A stretch of DNA of 64,000 nucleotides from Hevea brasiliensis (lineage: Eukaryota > Streptophyta > Magnoliopsida > Malpighiales > Euphorbiaceae). The position numbers and the translations under genes were made by a program. How positions within the stretch are numbered: position 1 is the first letter of the stretch; each line of letters starts with the position of its first letter. The stretch covers positions 43,715,651-43,779,650 of the forward strand of contig NC_079495.1 in NCBI RefSeq assembly GCF_030052815.1. The letters run 5' to 3'. Positions 12,223 to 23,400 of this stretch are shown in pieces. The notes under the pieces are model-generated. The model was not told the DNA's origin, did no database searches, and worked only from the letters and a program-made list of their open reading frames with translations.

Positions 12223-12269
12223 CTTACCTGCGACAGCATAAAGAAGCTATTGCTGAGTATATCACTCAG
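12223..12269 (-). other. LTR hairpin H1 and splice-donor-like site in TK-c LTR
   Basis: CTGAGT and ACTCAG (12253-12269) form a 6-bp stem. On the minus strand it is followed by GTCGCAG|GTAAG at 12223-12233, an excellent match to a plant 5' splice site. Confidence 0.6.
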
Positions 12270-14591
12270 TGGTGCACAACTAATAACTTTAAAACTTAAA
12301 GTAAAACATAATTTATCAAAGCATAATAAATCACATTTTTCTTAAGCATGAAAACTTCACAATAGTTCTAAGTTCATAAGAGCCATTTATTGGAATATCA
12401 TTTCAAATGAGAAATCACACTTCATAAATCACAAATCACACACAGTTCAGGCCATGACACAAAATTTCACGATCAGTGCCGTGTTGTACACCAGGACAAA
12501 GCAATCTCAACCTCACTAACCGTTATTAATGAGGGAAGGGCTAGCTAGCTAATGAGTACTCATATAGTCTTACCCCACTAACCATTATTAATGGGAGACA
12601 TAATCAATATCAATTATAAAACCCTAAGTAGCCATTACTACTGGGGAGTTCCGAAGGGACTGTCATGCTAACTGTGGTTTCAAAACAACTTTCAAGAGTT
12701 TCTAAATCAATAATCACGTTTGCAAAACAATAGCATATTCAAATCATCATAAAATCCATAAAAGGGGTGGCGACACACAAATTCCTCAAATACAAGAGAA
12801 AAACATACCTCATTCAAAATAAACTCATTTCAAATCAAACTCATTCAAATAAACTTATTCAAATTAATTTACGAAGCTAAAACAAAGAAAAATGTTAGTT
12901 GTGCACAAACCTTCAATACTCTCCTTTATTGTTACCTACTTCTCCTTGTCCGTTCCAACTTCTTTTTCTACTGAAAATACACAAATAGAATACCTCAATA
13001 CCAATCTCAATTGCTGCCAAGAACTCATTATATACATGTCTAATGCATCCCAAGTTAGCTTTGAAAATTTTAGAATATTTTGGTTTTGGGACAGCTTGGT
13101 GCCCCAATCTTTGAACCCAATTTTTACCTAGTTTCGATCATAATTTGGTGAGATGTTCTTCATGAAAATTGTTCATTTAGGTCTTAACTTTATTTTCCTT
13201 TTTGAATCGCCTAATTCGGAGCTGTGTAGCTCAAGTTATGCCAAAAACATCATTACTGTTCACGTCACTGTTCATGCTGCAGATTTTGTTCTGGTAGATT
13301 TATTGATCCAACTTTGTTCAGCAATTTGACCAAGTTAAGTCCATAATTTGGTCTAATGTTCTTCATATGAAATATTCTACTATGTCTTAGGTTTCCATCG
13401 GTTTAAGAATCGCCTAAATCGGAGTTTTCTAGAGAGAGTTATAGCCTTGCAAATTTACTGTTCATTTGGTCAATTTTAGGTGCCCAGATTCTGGCAGATT
13501 CGGTGACCCGACTTCTTTTCACAATTTGATTGAGTTAAGTTCATAATTTAACCTAACATTCTTCATATGAAATATTCTACTATGTCTTAGGTTTCCATCG
13601 GTTTAAGAATTGGCTAAATCGGAGTTTTCTAGAGAGAGTTATAGCCTTGCAAAGTTTACTATTTATTTGGCAATTCTGCAGTTTTGCAGATTCAGTAACT
13701 CAACTTTGCTCAATAATTTGATTGGGTTAATGGCAGAATTTGGATTTGTGTTCTGCATGAAAGTTTTAGGTCTATATCTCATCTAACTACTGGTAAAATT
13801 TCAGGTCATTTTGACCTGCCTAGCTCGAGTTATGACCCAAACACGATTACTGTTCATGTGTACTGTTCATACTGCAATTTTTCAAGTTTGGTCAGTTTGT
13901 TCACTAGGTTTTGGTCACTTTTTGGGCATGCTTCCTAAATGAAAATTGTGTCATTTAGTGCCTATTTTCAGTCCCAATTGGTCCCATACCAATTGTACTT
14001 ATAAAATTTCATTTTTGGTCCCTCAAAGTTGACTTTTGGTCATGCTTCATACCCAATCCGAATTTGGCTTTGATTTAAATACTTCTCACACACTTAATAA
14101 GGTCACAAATGGCCATTTCTTTCCTTAAACTATGTCAAAGACATCATTTAGCACTTCTTCACATTTTTTGTCTCTAAACCCTAATGTTCAAAACCCTAAT
14201 TTTTCTCCCATTTGGCCAAAACCCTAGTTTAGGTTCCATATATGTTTTCTTTCATTTTCTTATGAAATTTCATCATAAATTAACTTCATTCAAAGCTTAT
14301 ACAACTAATCTAAAATGAAAAGAAAATTACCTCTTGTTGATTTCTTTCCAACTTCACTTTTCTTCTAATTCTTGTTCTCCTTGCTTTTAATCTCTCAATC
14401 AAAGATTTCTTTGATGTTTTCTTTTAGTGGGCTATGGAATTTATGAAGGGAATTTAAGGGAATTAAAACTTGGGAGGGGAAATCAATGAGGGGAAGAAGT
14501 GGAAGAAGAAGAGAAAAAGAGAGAGAGAGAAAGAGAGAGGAGATGGTGGTGGCCTCTTATGAAAAAAAGAAATGAAGAAGACATTTGTCTT

Positions 14592-14593
<2 letters not shown>

Positions 14594-14666
<73 letters not shown>
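14594..14666. repeat. (TA)n microsatellite in TK-c LTR
   Basis: This is a run of about 35 TA dinucleotides with a purine tract (GAGAGA) 50-80 bp upstream. The equivalent place in the TK-e LTR (about 43120) has no such run, so it expanded within this copy. ORFs made of Ile-Tyr repeats here are artefacts. Confidence 0.95.
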
Positions 14667-14674
<8 letters not shown>

Positions 14675-15199
14675 TTATCCCCAAAATTAGCTTATTAAAA
14701 TTATAAATTTTAATTGTGCCATAAGGATAATTAAACTTAAATTTTTATTCCTTTTTTTTTTTACTTAATTTTTCCTTTTAATTAAATAATTAAATTTAAC
14801 TATCAAAAGCCCATAAGTCTTTCATTTTAATTTTGTCATAATGGACATGAAAGTTTAAGTTTTCATTTCTTAAATTTTCCCTTACATATTTTTACTTGAA
14901 TTTTTCTTCAATTTTTACCCCATGATTCAATTCATTAATTTTATTTAATTTAATTGACATTTTGGTCAAAAGTCAACTCTTGAGGTGAATTGACCAAAAT
15001 GCCCCTCATCGGGTCATAATCCTTCTTTTTATAATACCCGATGAGTCCTTAGTTTTTTTTTTTTTTTGTTCACTAGAATTTTTATTGTGTCTATCTCAAT
15101 TAATTTCTATTTATTTTTGGTCCTCAAGGTGTCTTCGTATAGTTTTAGTCACGGACCAAAAATGGTACTATTCATAACTCGAAGGTTCGGGGTGTTACA

Positions 15200-15213
15200 A
15201 TTCTCCCCTCCTT
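15200..15213 (-). other. TK-c polypurine tract
   Basis: On minus, AAGGAGGGGAGAAT lies directly before TGTAACACC of the 3' LTR. It overlaps the last codons of pol. Confidence 0.85.
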
Positions 15214-15219
15214 AAAAAT

Positions 15220-15239
15220 AAATTTCGTCCTCGAAATTT
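15220..15239 (-). other. TK-c PPT-proximal 20-bp hairpin
   Basis: AAATTTCG-TCCT-CGAAATTT is a perfect 8-bp stem, seven bases upstream of the PPT, encoding K-F-R-G-R-N. The same 20 bases occur at 56316-56335 in TK-f. Confidence 0.8.
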
Positions 15240-15747
15240 ACCTGGTCTCGCACGAATAGTCAGGTGCTGTCTCCTCATGTCCTCCTCATGCTCCCATGTA
15301 GCCTCTTGGCCTGAATGATGGTTCCACAGCACTTTGACTAGAGGTATATGTTTGTTCCTCAGCTGCTTCACCTCATGTGCCAAGATCTTTATGGGCTCTT
15401 CATCATATGTCAGGTCTGGATTCACCTCAATCTCCTCTATTGGCAAAATGTGAGAGGGGTCTGATCTGTACCTCCTTAACATGGAGACATGGAAGACATT
15501 GTGAATCTTTTCTAACTCTGGAGGCAATGCAAGTCTATATGCCAATGGACCCACTCTTTCCAGAACCTCATACGGCCCAATGAAGCGAGGACTTAGTTTC
15601 CCCTTTCTACCAAACCTCATGATCCTCTTCCATGGGGAAACTTTCAGGAACACCTTGTCACCCACACTATACCGAATATCTCTTCTCTTTAGGTCAATGT
15701 AGGACTTCTGTCTATCCGTTGCAACTTTGAGTTTGTCTCTAATGAGC

Positions 15748-16625
15748 TTAACCTTTTCTTCTGTCTGCTGCACTAACTGGACCAATCAACTTCCTCTCGC
15801 CCACTTCATCCCAACACAAAGGAGTTCTACACTTCCTGCCGTAAAGGGCTTCGTATGGAGGCATTCCGATGCTTGAATGATAACTGTTGTTGTAGGCAAA
15901 TTCAATTAAAGGCAAGTGTGTGTCCCAACTCCCTTCAAACTCAATCACACAAACCCGAAGCATATCCTCCAAATTCTGAATGATCCTTTCAGACTAGCCG
16001 TCTGTCTGTGGATGGAATGCTGTACTAAAGTTCAATCTAGTCCCTAGGGCTCTTTGGAGACTACCCCAGAATCTAGAAGTGAACCTAGGATCTCTATCAG
16101 ACACAATAGACATTGGCACTCCATGCAACCTCACCACTTCGTCAATGTATAGTTTGGCCAATCTTTCCAGGTTGTAATCCATTTTCACTGGCAAAAAGTG
16201 TTCAGACTTGGTCAATCTATCAACAATAACCCAAACTGCATCATGATTCTTTTGTGTACGTGGAAGTCCTGTCACGAAATCCATAGTGATTCTTCCCATT
16301 TCCATTCGGGAATTGGCAATGGTTGTAGCAACCCTGCAGGCACTTGGTGTTCTGCCTTTACTTGCTGACAAGTTAGGCATTTGGCAACATATTCTGCAAT
16401 GTCTTTCTTCATTCCTCTCCACCAATAGTGCTCTTTCACACTTCTATACATTTTGGTTCCACCAGGGTGCATTGCAAAAGGTGAATCATGTGCTTCCTTT
16501 AAAATAGTCTGCCTCAGTTCAACATTCTCAGGAATGCACATTCTGCCCTTATATAACAACAAGCTCTCATCATTTACTGATAATTCTAGTTTCTTGCCAT
16601 CCCGAGCCTCTTCCATCAACTTCAC
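15748..16625 (-). pseudogene. TK-c integrase (zinc finger and DDE core), broken
   Basis: Frame 16272-16625 has the HHCC zinc region ([32 protein letters not shown]). Frame 15994-16425 has the core ([43 protein letters not shown]). Frame 15748-15972 has [13 protein letters not shown] and [13 protein letters not shown] residues ([13 protein letters not shown]). A frameshift near 16320, a TAG at 15994-15996 after HPQTDG where Gln is expected, and a frameshift near 15785 inactivate it. The two Asp are visible, and the third acidic residue would lie in the S-E-R segment just after the stop. Confidence 0.88.
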
Positions 16626-16662
16626 ATACTTATCATCCTTCGTAAATCGCTTTAATTTGTTC

Positions 16663-18447
16663 TCACAAGATTAGCTTCACTTGCCAAGTAGCTACCATCT
16701 GCCCATCTTCATTAATCTCCAAATTAGCATGCAATGCCCTTAATTCATGCACCATGGACAAAGGAGAAACCCTCAAACCAGCCATAGTCTTGCGACTTAA
16801 AGCATCAGCTACAACATTAGCTTTTCCAGGCTGATAGTCTATCAAACAATCATAATATTTTATCAGCTCTAACCATCTCCTTTGCCTCAAATTTAACTCC
16901 TTTTGTGTGCTCAAGTACTTCAAACTTTTATGATCTGTGTATATATAACATCTCTCCCCATACAAGTAATGTCTCCAGATCTTCAAGGCAAAGACAATGG
17001 CTGCTAGCTCCAAGTCATGTGTAGGATAATTCCTCTCATGCGGTTTAAGCTGGCGTGAAGCATAGGCAATGACGTTTCTATCTTGCATCAACACACAGCC
17101 TAATCCGTTATGAGAAGCATCACTGTATATGGTATACTCCTTACCCAAAATGGGCAAGGTTAAGACTGGAGCTTCAGTTAAATGCCTCTTTAACTCATCA
17201 AAACTTTCCTGGCATTGATCAGTCCACTTAAATTTTACATCCTTCCTAAGTAGCTTGGTCAGTGGAGATGCTAGTATGGAGAATCCTTTCACAAACCTTC
17301 GATAATACCCAGCTAAACCAAGGAAACTCCGAACTTCCGTGACATGTCTAGGTGGCTTCCAATTAAGAATGGCTTCTACTTTGCTAGGATCCACTTGGAT
17401 ACCCTCTGCAGATACAATATGCCCCAAAAATGAAATCTCCTTTAGCCAAAACTCACATTTCGACAGTTTGGCATACAACTGCTTCTCCCTCAAAGTGTGC
17501 AATACTATCCTTAAGTGCTTGTCGTGTTCCTCTGTATTCTTTGAGTACACCAAAATATCATCAATGAACACCACAACAAACTGGTCCAAATATGGCCTGA
17601 AGATAGTGTTCATTAGGCCCATAAAAGCAGCTGGAGCATTAGTCAACCCGAATGGCATTACCAAGAACTCATAGTGGCCATACCGAGTCCTAAAGGCAGT
17701 TTTAGGAATACTTTGCTCCTGCACCCTCAACTGGTAGTAGCCCGATCTCAAGTCAATTTTGGAGAATACAGTTGCATCCTTCAACTGGTCAAACAAATCA
17801 TCAATCCGTGGCAGAGGATATCTATTCTTTATGGTCACCTTATTCAACTGTCTGTAGTCTATGCATAGGCAGAGAGTACCATCCTTTTTCTTCACAAATA
17901 ATACTGGTGCTCCCCAAGGTGACACGCTAGGGCGGATGAAACCCTTATCTAACAATTCCTGCAATTGTACCTTCAGCTCTTTCAACTCAAAGAAAGCCAT
18001 CCTATAAGGAGTGATGGAGATTGGCTCCACACTGCATAGTCTCAATTTCAAATCGCACCTCTCTTCTCGGGGCAATCCGGTAATTCTTCCAAAAACATCC
18101 GTAAAATCCCATCTCAGAGGAATATCTTTAAGATCTGGACTCCCCACCTGAGTGTCTATCACATGAGCTAGATAAGCTTCACATCCCTTTCTAATCATCT
18201 TTCTAGCAAGTGCAGCTGAAATGATGTTGGATGGCAAACACTGTCTCTCCGCGTGTATCACTACATCTGCATACTCGGGAAGACCAAAAGTGACTGTCTT
18301 CAGTCTACAGTCAATCATGGCATGATGCCTGGCTAACCAATCCATGCCTAAGATGATATCATAATCTCGGAAGGGCATGTCAATTAAGTCTGACAGGAAT
18401 GTATGTCCTTGGATCACCAAAGGACAATCCTTATACAATTTGTTCAC
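16663..18447 (-). pseudogene. TK-c protease end, reverse transcriptase and RNase H (594 codons open)
   Basis: The frame starts in the protease C-terminus ([20 protein letters not shown]), passes the RT linker and then [47 protein letters not shown], and catalytic FIDD at + 17557-17568. The thumb [16 protein letters not shown] is followed by RNase H ([48 protein letters not shown]). It ends at a stop after QVKLIL, where TK-e continues into the integrase. The Met at its start is internal: upstream protease continues beyond a TAA. Around 18040 the sequence differs from TK-e by small indels ([21 protein letters not shown]), a short compensated shift. Confidence 0.92.
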
Positions 18448-18456
18448 CCTAACCTC

Positions 18457-18693
18457 TTATCCTAAAGGACTAGTCACTAGCACATCATAATCCAATTTCA
18501 CACAAGGAATAGCAATAGAGCATGCAATACTGGCACTAGCATAAGAATGTGTAGAACTAGGGTCAAACAACACATATACATCTCTATCAAAAATGGAGAA
18601 AGTACTAGCCACAACATCTGATGTCTCAGCTTCATCCCTCTGGCACATGGTGTACACCCTGACTGGTGCACCACTCTGCTCTGGTTGGCTCAC
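18457..18693 (-). pseudogene. TK-c protease N-terminal part
   Basis: The frame shows VRVYTMCQRDEAE then VYVLFDPSSTHSYASASIAC, the aspartic protease active-site region. The expected D-x-G triad reads D-P-S-S-T here, so the glycine is lost; TK-e has D-L-G-S-T. The TAA at 18457-18459 replaces a CAA present in TK-e, separating this part from the rest of pol. Confidence 0.82.
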
Positions 18694-18786
18694 TCTGCCC
18701 TGACTACCAGAAGTGTTACCTCTACCCTTGCCTCTGCCTCTACTAGTTGTCTGTTGTCCTCTAGAAGCAGAACCTTGAACAGATCC

Positions 18787-19857
18787 CTAAGTGGTAGTAG
18801 GCGGTCCAGATCTGCGGGCACTAGTGCAATCTCTAGCAAAATGCCCACTTCCACCACAGTTGTAACAGGCTCCTATGGCCTTATAACATACTCCTCCATG
18901 AGTCCTGCCACAAGTTTCACAAGCACGGGTAGGAAAGGAACCCCTAGATGTCTGCTGTCCGGATCTAGGTGGCCTCTGCCCTGAGAATCTTCCCTTACTA
19001 GATCCTCTGTTACTTGGTCCCGCAAAGCTCTTCCTCTTACCCGAATTGTTACTTGGAGTTTGACCTGTAGGCTTACTGCTTTTCTCTTTTTCAGTGATTA
19101 CCTTCTCAAATGCCCCTTCTAGTTCTATCCTTTCCAATTCAAGGGCCTGTGATATCAACCCAGAGAAGTTGTCATGTCGAAACCCAACCACTTGTAATCT
19201 CAAACTAGGCCTCAAACCGGCCTCAAACCATTTGCATCTGTCTCTACTGGTAGTGAGTAGGCTTCCAGCATAGTGGCTGAGGCGAGAAAAGTCTCTCTCA
19301 TACTCAGCTACAGTCTTGTTCCCTTGCTTCAAACTAAGAAACTCCTGTAGCTTCATATCCACAGAGGCATCAGGAACATACTTTTGTCTAAACTCCCTTA
19401 GAAAGTCATCCCATGTCAGCACTGACGGCTCAGCCAAACTGTGGGGAATGGTCTTCCACCACTCATATGTATCTCCATGCAGCAAGGAAATTGAATATTC
19501 AAACTTCAACTCATCTGTGCAGTGCAATTTCTTGAAGACCCTCTCCATCCGTTCTAACCATTGCTCAGCTTCCAATGGGTCCACTGTACCCTTGAACCCT
19601 GTTGCCCCATACTTCATTAACTTGTCATATTGTCTGGCTGGGGATGGTGGTTGCACTAGAGGTGCTTGCACAGGAGCTTGGACTGGTATATTGCCAACCA
19701 TTTGCTGAAATAGTGTAGCCATCTACTGAGCGAACTGAGCAGGAAACTGCATGGGTGGGATGGGTGCAGCCGATCCACTGGCATTCTGAGGAGCTGGGGC
19801 TTCCCCTTGTACCTCAGCTGCTACTGATTGCTCTACTGTGTGATCACCTTCTTCCAT
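18787..19857 (-). pseudogene. TK-c gag
   Basis: The likely start is the ATG at 19857-19855 (M-E-E-G-D), 170 bp from the PBS. An in-frame TAG lies just before Met-19722, after which 311 codons are open. These show the retrotransposon gag fold (EAEQWLERMERVFKKLHC, AYEWWKTI-like YEWWKTIPH, FLREFRQKYVP, VAEYERDFSRLS), a basic linker and two zinc motifs: CETCGRTHGGVC, and the CCHC knuckle CYNCGGSGHFARDC, which binds RNA for packaging. The frame stops at TAG 18787-18789 before a Gly/Ser/Arg-rich linker to protease. Confidence 0.9.
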
Positions 19858-20026
19858 ATTGAATCACAAGGAATTCTACTCCCTGAGCAACCAACACAAG
19901 GAGATTTCCTTCCATTAGTCCATATTTATGATGTAATGCACTATATGTATCAATAATGACAATTGAGCAGTTGTACTTATCAAAAATTTTCAAACATGCA
20001 ATTTCAAAACTTGTATAAAAACCAAA

Positions 20027-20038
20027 GCTCTGATACCA
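20027..20038 (-). other. TK-c primer binding site
   Basis: On minus, TGGTATCAGAGC is complementary to the 3' end of plant initiator tRNA-Met. It is eight bases (CTAAAACA on +) from where the missing 5' LTR should begin, the same spacing as in TK-e. Confidence 0.9.
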
Positions 20039-20046
20039 CTAAAACA

Positions 20047-20409
20047 ATTGGTATCAGAGCCGCTCGTGTGTCCTCTTGGGCGATGGTGGGGCAAACCTCA
20101 GTGAGGACGCTGAGTCCCGAAAGGGGGGGAGAAAGGTCCCTTAGGCAAATCCCACATCGGCAAAGCACGGAGATGGTCTTGGGTTCAAAAAGTAATGATA
20201 TATAAAATGGGGGAACTAATCACTGGAGGCGCCTTTTGGTGGAATGGCCTGGAGAGTTGGAAGAACTCCAGGGTTAAGCGTGCTCGCTTGAGAGAAATCC
20301 TAGGATGGGTGACCTCCTGGGAAGTTCTCCATTCCACCTATTGGACAAAACCATGAGGCTTATGGCCAAAGCGGACAATTCCTCTAGTGGTTGGAGCCCG
20401 ATCGTTACA
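20047..20409 (+). mobile_element. Cas-C: Cassandra interior and 3' LTR without 5' LTR
   Basis: PBS TGGTATCAGAGC is at 20049-20060, the interior runs to about 20133 with a purine-rich GAAAGGGGGGGAGAAA, and the LTR is 20134-20409, ending GATCGTTACA. The sequence closely matches Cas-A. The 5S-like block is at about 20262-20324 (GGTTAAGCGTGCT, GATGGGTGACCTCCTGGGAA) and a TATATAAAA box is at 20199-20207. It starts at the first base after the expected 5' LTR, where it meets TK-c. It has no coding capacity. Confidence 0.88.
20262..20324 (+). other. 5S-rRNA-like block inside Cas-C LTR
   Basis: The segments AGAACTCC, GTTAAGCGTGCT and CTAGGATGGGTGACCTCCT match the conserved internal promoter half of plant 5S rRNA. 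The block lacks the 5' part of a 5S gene and sits in an LTR, so it is not a 5S gene; it is the diagnostic Cassandra domain, downstream of a TATA box. Confidence 0.85.
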
Positions 20410-23400
20410 CTACTATTCCGGTGACCGGTGTCAGTTTGAACAACTAAAATGTCTGGAACTATATTTAAACTAGAGTGAGGAGTTATAAAATAACCAAATA
20501 AGTGTAAGAAAAATTTAGGAAAAAATTTTAGAAATAAAATACAACCAAATTAAATAAGCCGGTGCCCTAGCGATGGGTAATCGAGTGGAAAGTTGCGATC
20601 CTCGCAGCTAAGAACCCTAAACCCAGGAGAAAATTCATGAAATAACTTTTAGGACTCCAGAGAAGAGTCATTGAGGTTTCTATAGCATTAAAATGTTAGT
20701 AGTATGCCCTAGAGCATATCATTTAGTATGTATCTTATGCATGTTTTATTAATAAAAGGTATTTTCACTTTTCCATTTACATAATATATTTACATGTAAT
20801 AGAAAAGGTCCATTGATATTTTGTTAGAAATTCTATTCTTAAGTTGTTAAGAATATGAGTGACAGTATTTCTAGCACAAAGTATCATAAATTAGTTTACA
20901 ATCGAGGATACTTCACACAGGACATGACTTATCTAGAAAGATTGTATTCATGTTTGTTCCCAATGTATTTATATGAGATGTAAATAATATGGAATGGTGA
21001 GTCTCATGCCATATAACAAACATGATAGGCACTTATGCATGATAAGTAGGCCGAACTAGTGACATTTATGACAAGCACATGGAGTTTACTCTTGTCAATG
21101 CATTGTCATAAATCATATTAATGCATATAATCTTTAGACCTAAGATAGCACAGTTATCTTGTATATAGGTGGTTTGAGTTTGATACTGTTTTCATACTTG
21201 TACTGTGTATGGGTATATGGGCATGTGTTGCCTCCTACTAGTTATATATGGAGGTAGGTGTTGATCAAGATGGAATCTGTTACCCTAAGTAAATAGGGCT
21301 AAAATCCTATGTTCATTTAATTGTTCTTGATGTTTCAAGTTCCTGGCCAGGACAGATAGATTTAATTAGAAAAGAGTTTCTGATGAGAAAATCTTTTAAT
21401 CAAGAACTGGAATTAAAAGAAAACATAATATTCATAGTAAATGGGGTTTGACATAAACCATGACTCCAGCTCAAATTGGGATTTTATAACAAAGAGATTC
21501 TAGTGCATGGTAACATATGATTATAGGTTCATTTAAGGTATACCTTATTACTAATTAGGTAGCTATAACATGTTATGCTAGGTATTAACCATAGTCTATG
21601 AGGTGCCTAAAATGATTTAGAGAAATCATTTATGGTAAGAAAGAGTTCTGATGATATTAAGAGTTGATATCATATCTCATTGCCAATTATTGATGAGCCT
21701 AGTGAGTCACACACATACACAAGTAATCTGTAACACCCTCCCAGTAGCAATTCCGTACATTCTATTGTTCCGGTGACCGGTGTCGGTCTGGACAACTAGA
21801 ACGTCCGGAAAAATATTTAAACTAAAGTGAGGAACCAAAATTAACTCAAATACTAATAAGAAAAATTTAGTAAAAATTTTAGAAATAAAATACAACCAAG
21901 TTAAACGAGCCTGTTCTAGTAGGGGTAACCCAGAGGGAAGTTGCGGTTCTCGCAACTAGGAGCCCTAGACCCGGGGGAAAAATTATAAAATAATTTTTGG
22001 GACTCCAGAGAAGGGTTATTGGGGTTCCCATGGCATTAGAATGCCAAGAAAATACTTAGAAAAATTTTTCAATCGGTACAGACAATTTTGACCCGTTAAG
22101 CCAAACGGAGAGCATTTTGGTCATTTCGCCTTCAGAGGTGATTTTTGGCCGACTTGTCCAGTTAAGTAAATAATTATTATGACACAAAATATGAATTAAT
22201 GTTGATGAAAAATTAATTTAAAGTTAGTAGAAAAGAAAAGAAAAAGCTAAATATGACATCATTAGGATGTCATTTAAAAACTTCTACCAATCAAAATTAA
22301 ACAACCCTTTAAACTAACCAATAAAAGAGACAAACCAAGACAAAAGAATTAAAAATGCAGCTGCCTTCTTCTTCTCCAATTCCAGCCGAAACTTTGCTTG
22401 CCCTAAACCTCCATTAATCCTTCAACCAAAGCTCAAGTTCTCTCCTTATTTCACCATAAATTTTCCTACTCCATTCACTAAAACTTATCCCCACATCACA
22501 AGGTAACTCTAGGCAGCCACAAAGAAGAGGAATTCTAGAGTTTTCACAAGCTCAATAAGTTGAGCAAAGAGGTTAGTGCTATACTTCCACTCTCACTCAT
22601 TTAATCTTTGTTAGAGCATCACTTTAAGTTAAGAAATTGTAAAAATTTGAAGTAAATTATATATGTTAGGGTATCTTCAATTTTCGGCAGCCCTAAGGAA
22701 GGATGAGTTTGATTGTTTTAATGGACTTAGAGTGAATTAGAGATCATGTTAAAGTGTATACATATATATATATACAAAGAATGAAAGAGTTAACCAAGGA
22801 AATTGTGAAAACCTTGAAATTGAGCTAGGGTTTAGGGGTGAAAATTTAACTTGGCTTATGAAATTGTTAAAGAACACTCTAATGGTCAATTAGTGACCAT
22901 TTGAGATAAGTTGACCATAAATTGGATTGAAATATAGCATGGCAAAGTGAATGAGTATGCTGCCCAATGAGTGCAACAGGGTGGCTGAGATTTCAATCCA
23001 CTTGGACTGCCATACCTTTGGCTGTGTTGGTCCAATTGGTGTTTGGCGAATTGGAAATGAAACTAGGCTTATAATGGCACATTTTTGCTGAAGAAACCAT
23101 GCCCAAAAGACCAAAGCAAGTGGACCAAAAGTTGGCCCCAATCCGGATACCCTACAACAGCACCTGCAGAAATGACCAAACTGTTCATTTGGCCATAACT
23201 CACTGTAGCTATGGTTAATTGACCTGAAATTTTTACAGCAACAAGTTAAGACATAGACAAACAACTTACATGAAGAAACCTACCTCAAATTATGACCAGA
23301 ACCTAACCCAAATGGCAGTCACAGTTACTGTTCATGGTACTATAGATTTGGTAACTCTGCAGTTTTGGCAATCCGGCCAGCTGTGGTTTTTGGACCATAT

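Larger units (their letters stand above)
11778..15199 (-). repeat. TK-c 3' LTR, 3422 bp
   Basis: On + it runs TGTCACACCTTATCCC to TTCGGGGTGTTACA. It is the same subfamily as the TK-e 5' LTR (42699-46068) in the opposite orientation. It holds the H1 hairpin (12253-12269), a CAG|GTAAG donor-like site on minus (12223-12230), a long TA microsatellite (14594-14666), a purine run next to it, and repeated ATAACT-centred modules at 13200-13900. Confidence 0.9.
15195..15785 (-). pseudogene. TK-c integrase C-terminus and chromodomain
   Basis: The 196-codon frame reads KSYIDLKRRDIRYSVGDKVFL and GKLSPRFIGPYEVLERVG (integrase C-terminal domain), then NVFHVSMLRRY. It ends in a chromodomain, EEPIKILAHEVKQLRNKHI / PLVKVLWNHH / EATWEHEEDMR, of the type found in Tekay/Del chromoviruses. 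Chromodomains in this family are thought to direct integration into heterochromatin. The frame ends KFRGRNLFLRRGEL, crosses the purine tract and takes its TAA stop (15195-15197) from the TGTAAC that begins the LTR. It is disconnected from the upstream integrase frame by a frameshift near 15785. Confidence 0.9.
11778..20409 (-). mobile_element. Composite: Tekay TK-c joined PBS-to-PBS with Cassandra half Cas-C
   Basis: The left part is a minus-strand Tekay chromovirus: 3' LTR 11778-15199, internal 15200-20046. Its 5' LTR is absent. At 20046/20047 it meets a + strand Cassandra interior and 3' LTR (20047-20409) whose 5' LTR is also absent. Each side starts exactly at its own LTR/internal boundary, so the two PBSs face each other (20027-20038 and 20049-20060). 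The outer ends are TG...CA (TGTCACACC and CGTTACA), and CTACT occurs at 11773-11777 and 20410-20414. Uninterrupted relatives read CATTCTACTGTTCCGG at this point (reverse strand near 56260), so the whole composite behaves as one insertion. Confidence 0.85.

Noticed and set aside
14463..14690. ORFs of Ile-Tyr repeats on both strands
   Set aside because: They are translations of the TA microsatellite and the neighbouring purine run.
20027..20060. tRNA gene or fragment suggested by GCTCTGATACCA
   Set aside because: Only 12 bases match the tRNA-iMet 3' end, as expected for primer binding sites; no tRNA body is present.
20262..20324. Possible genuine 5S rRNA gene
   Set aside because: Only the internal-promoter half matches 5S rRNA; the 5' part is absent and the block is embedded in Cassandra LTRs.
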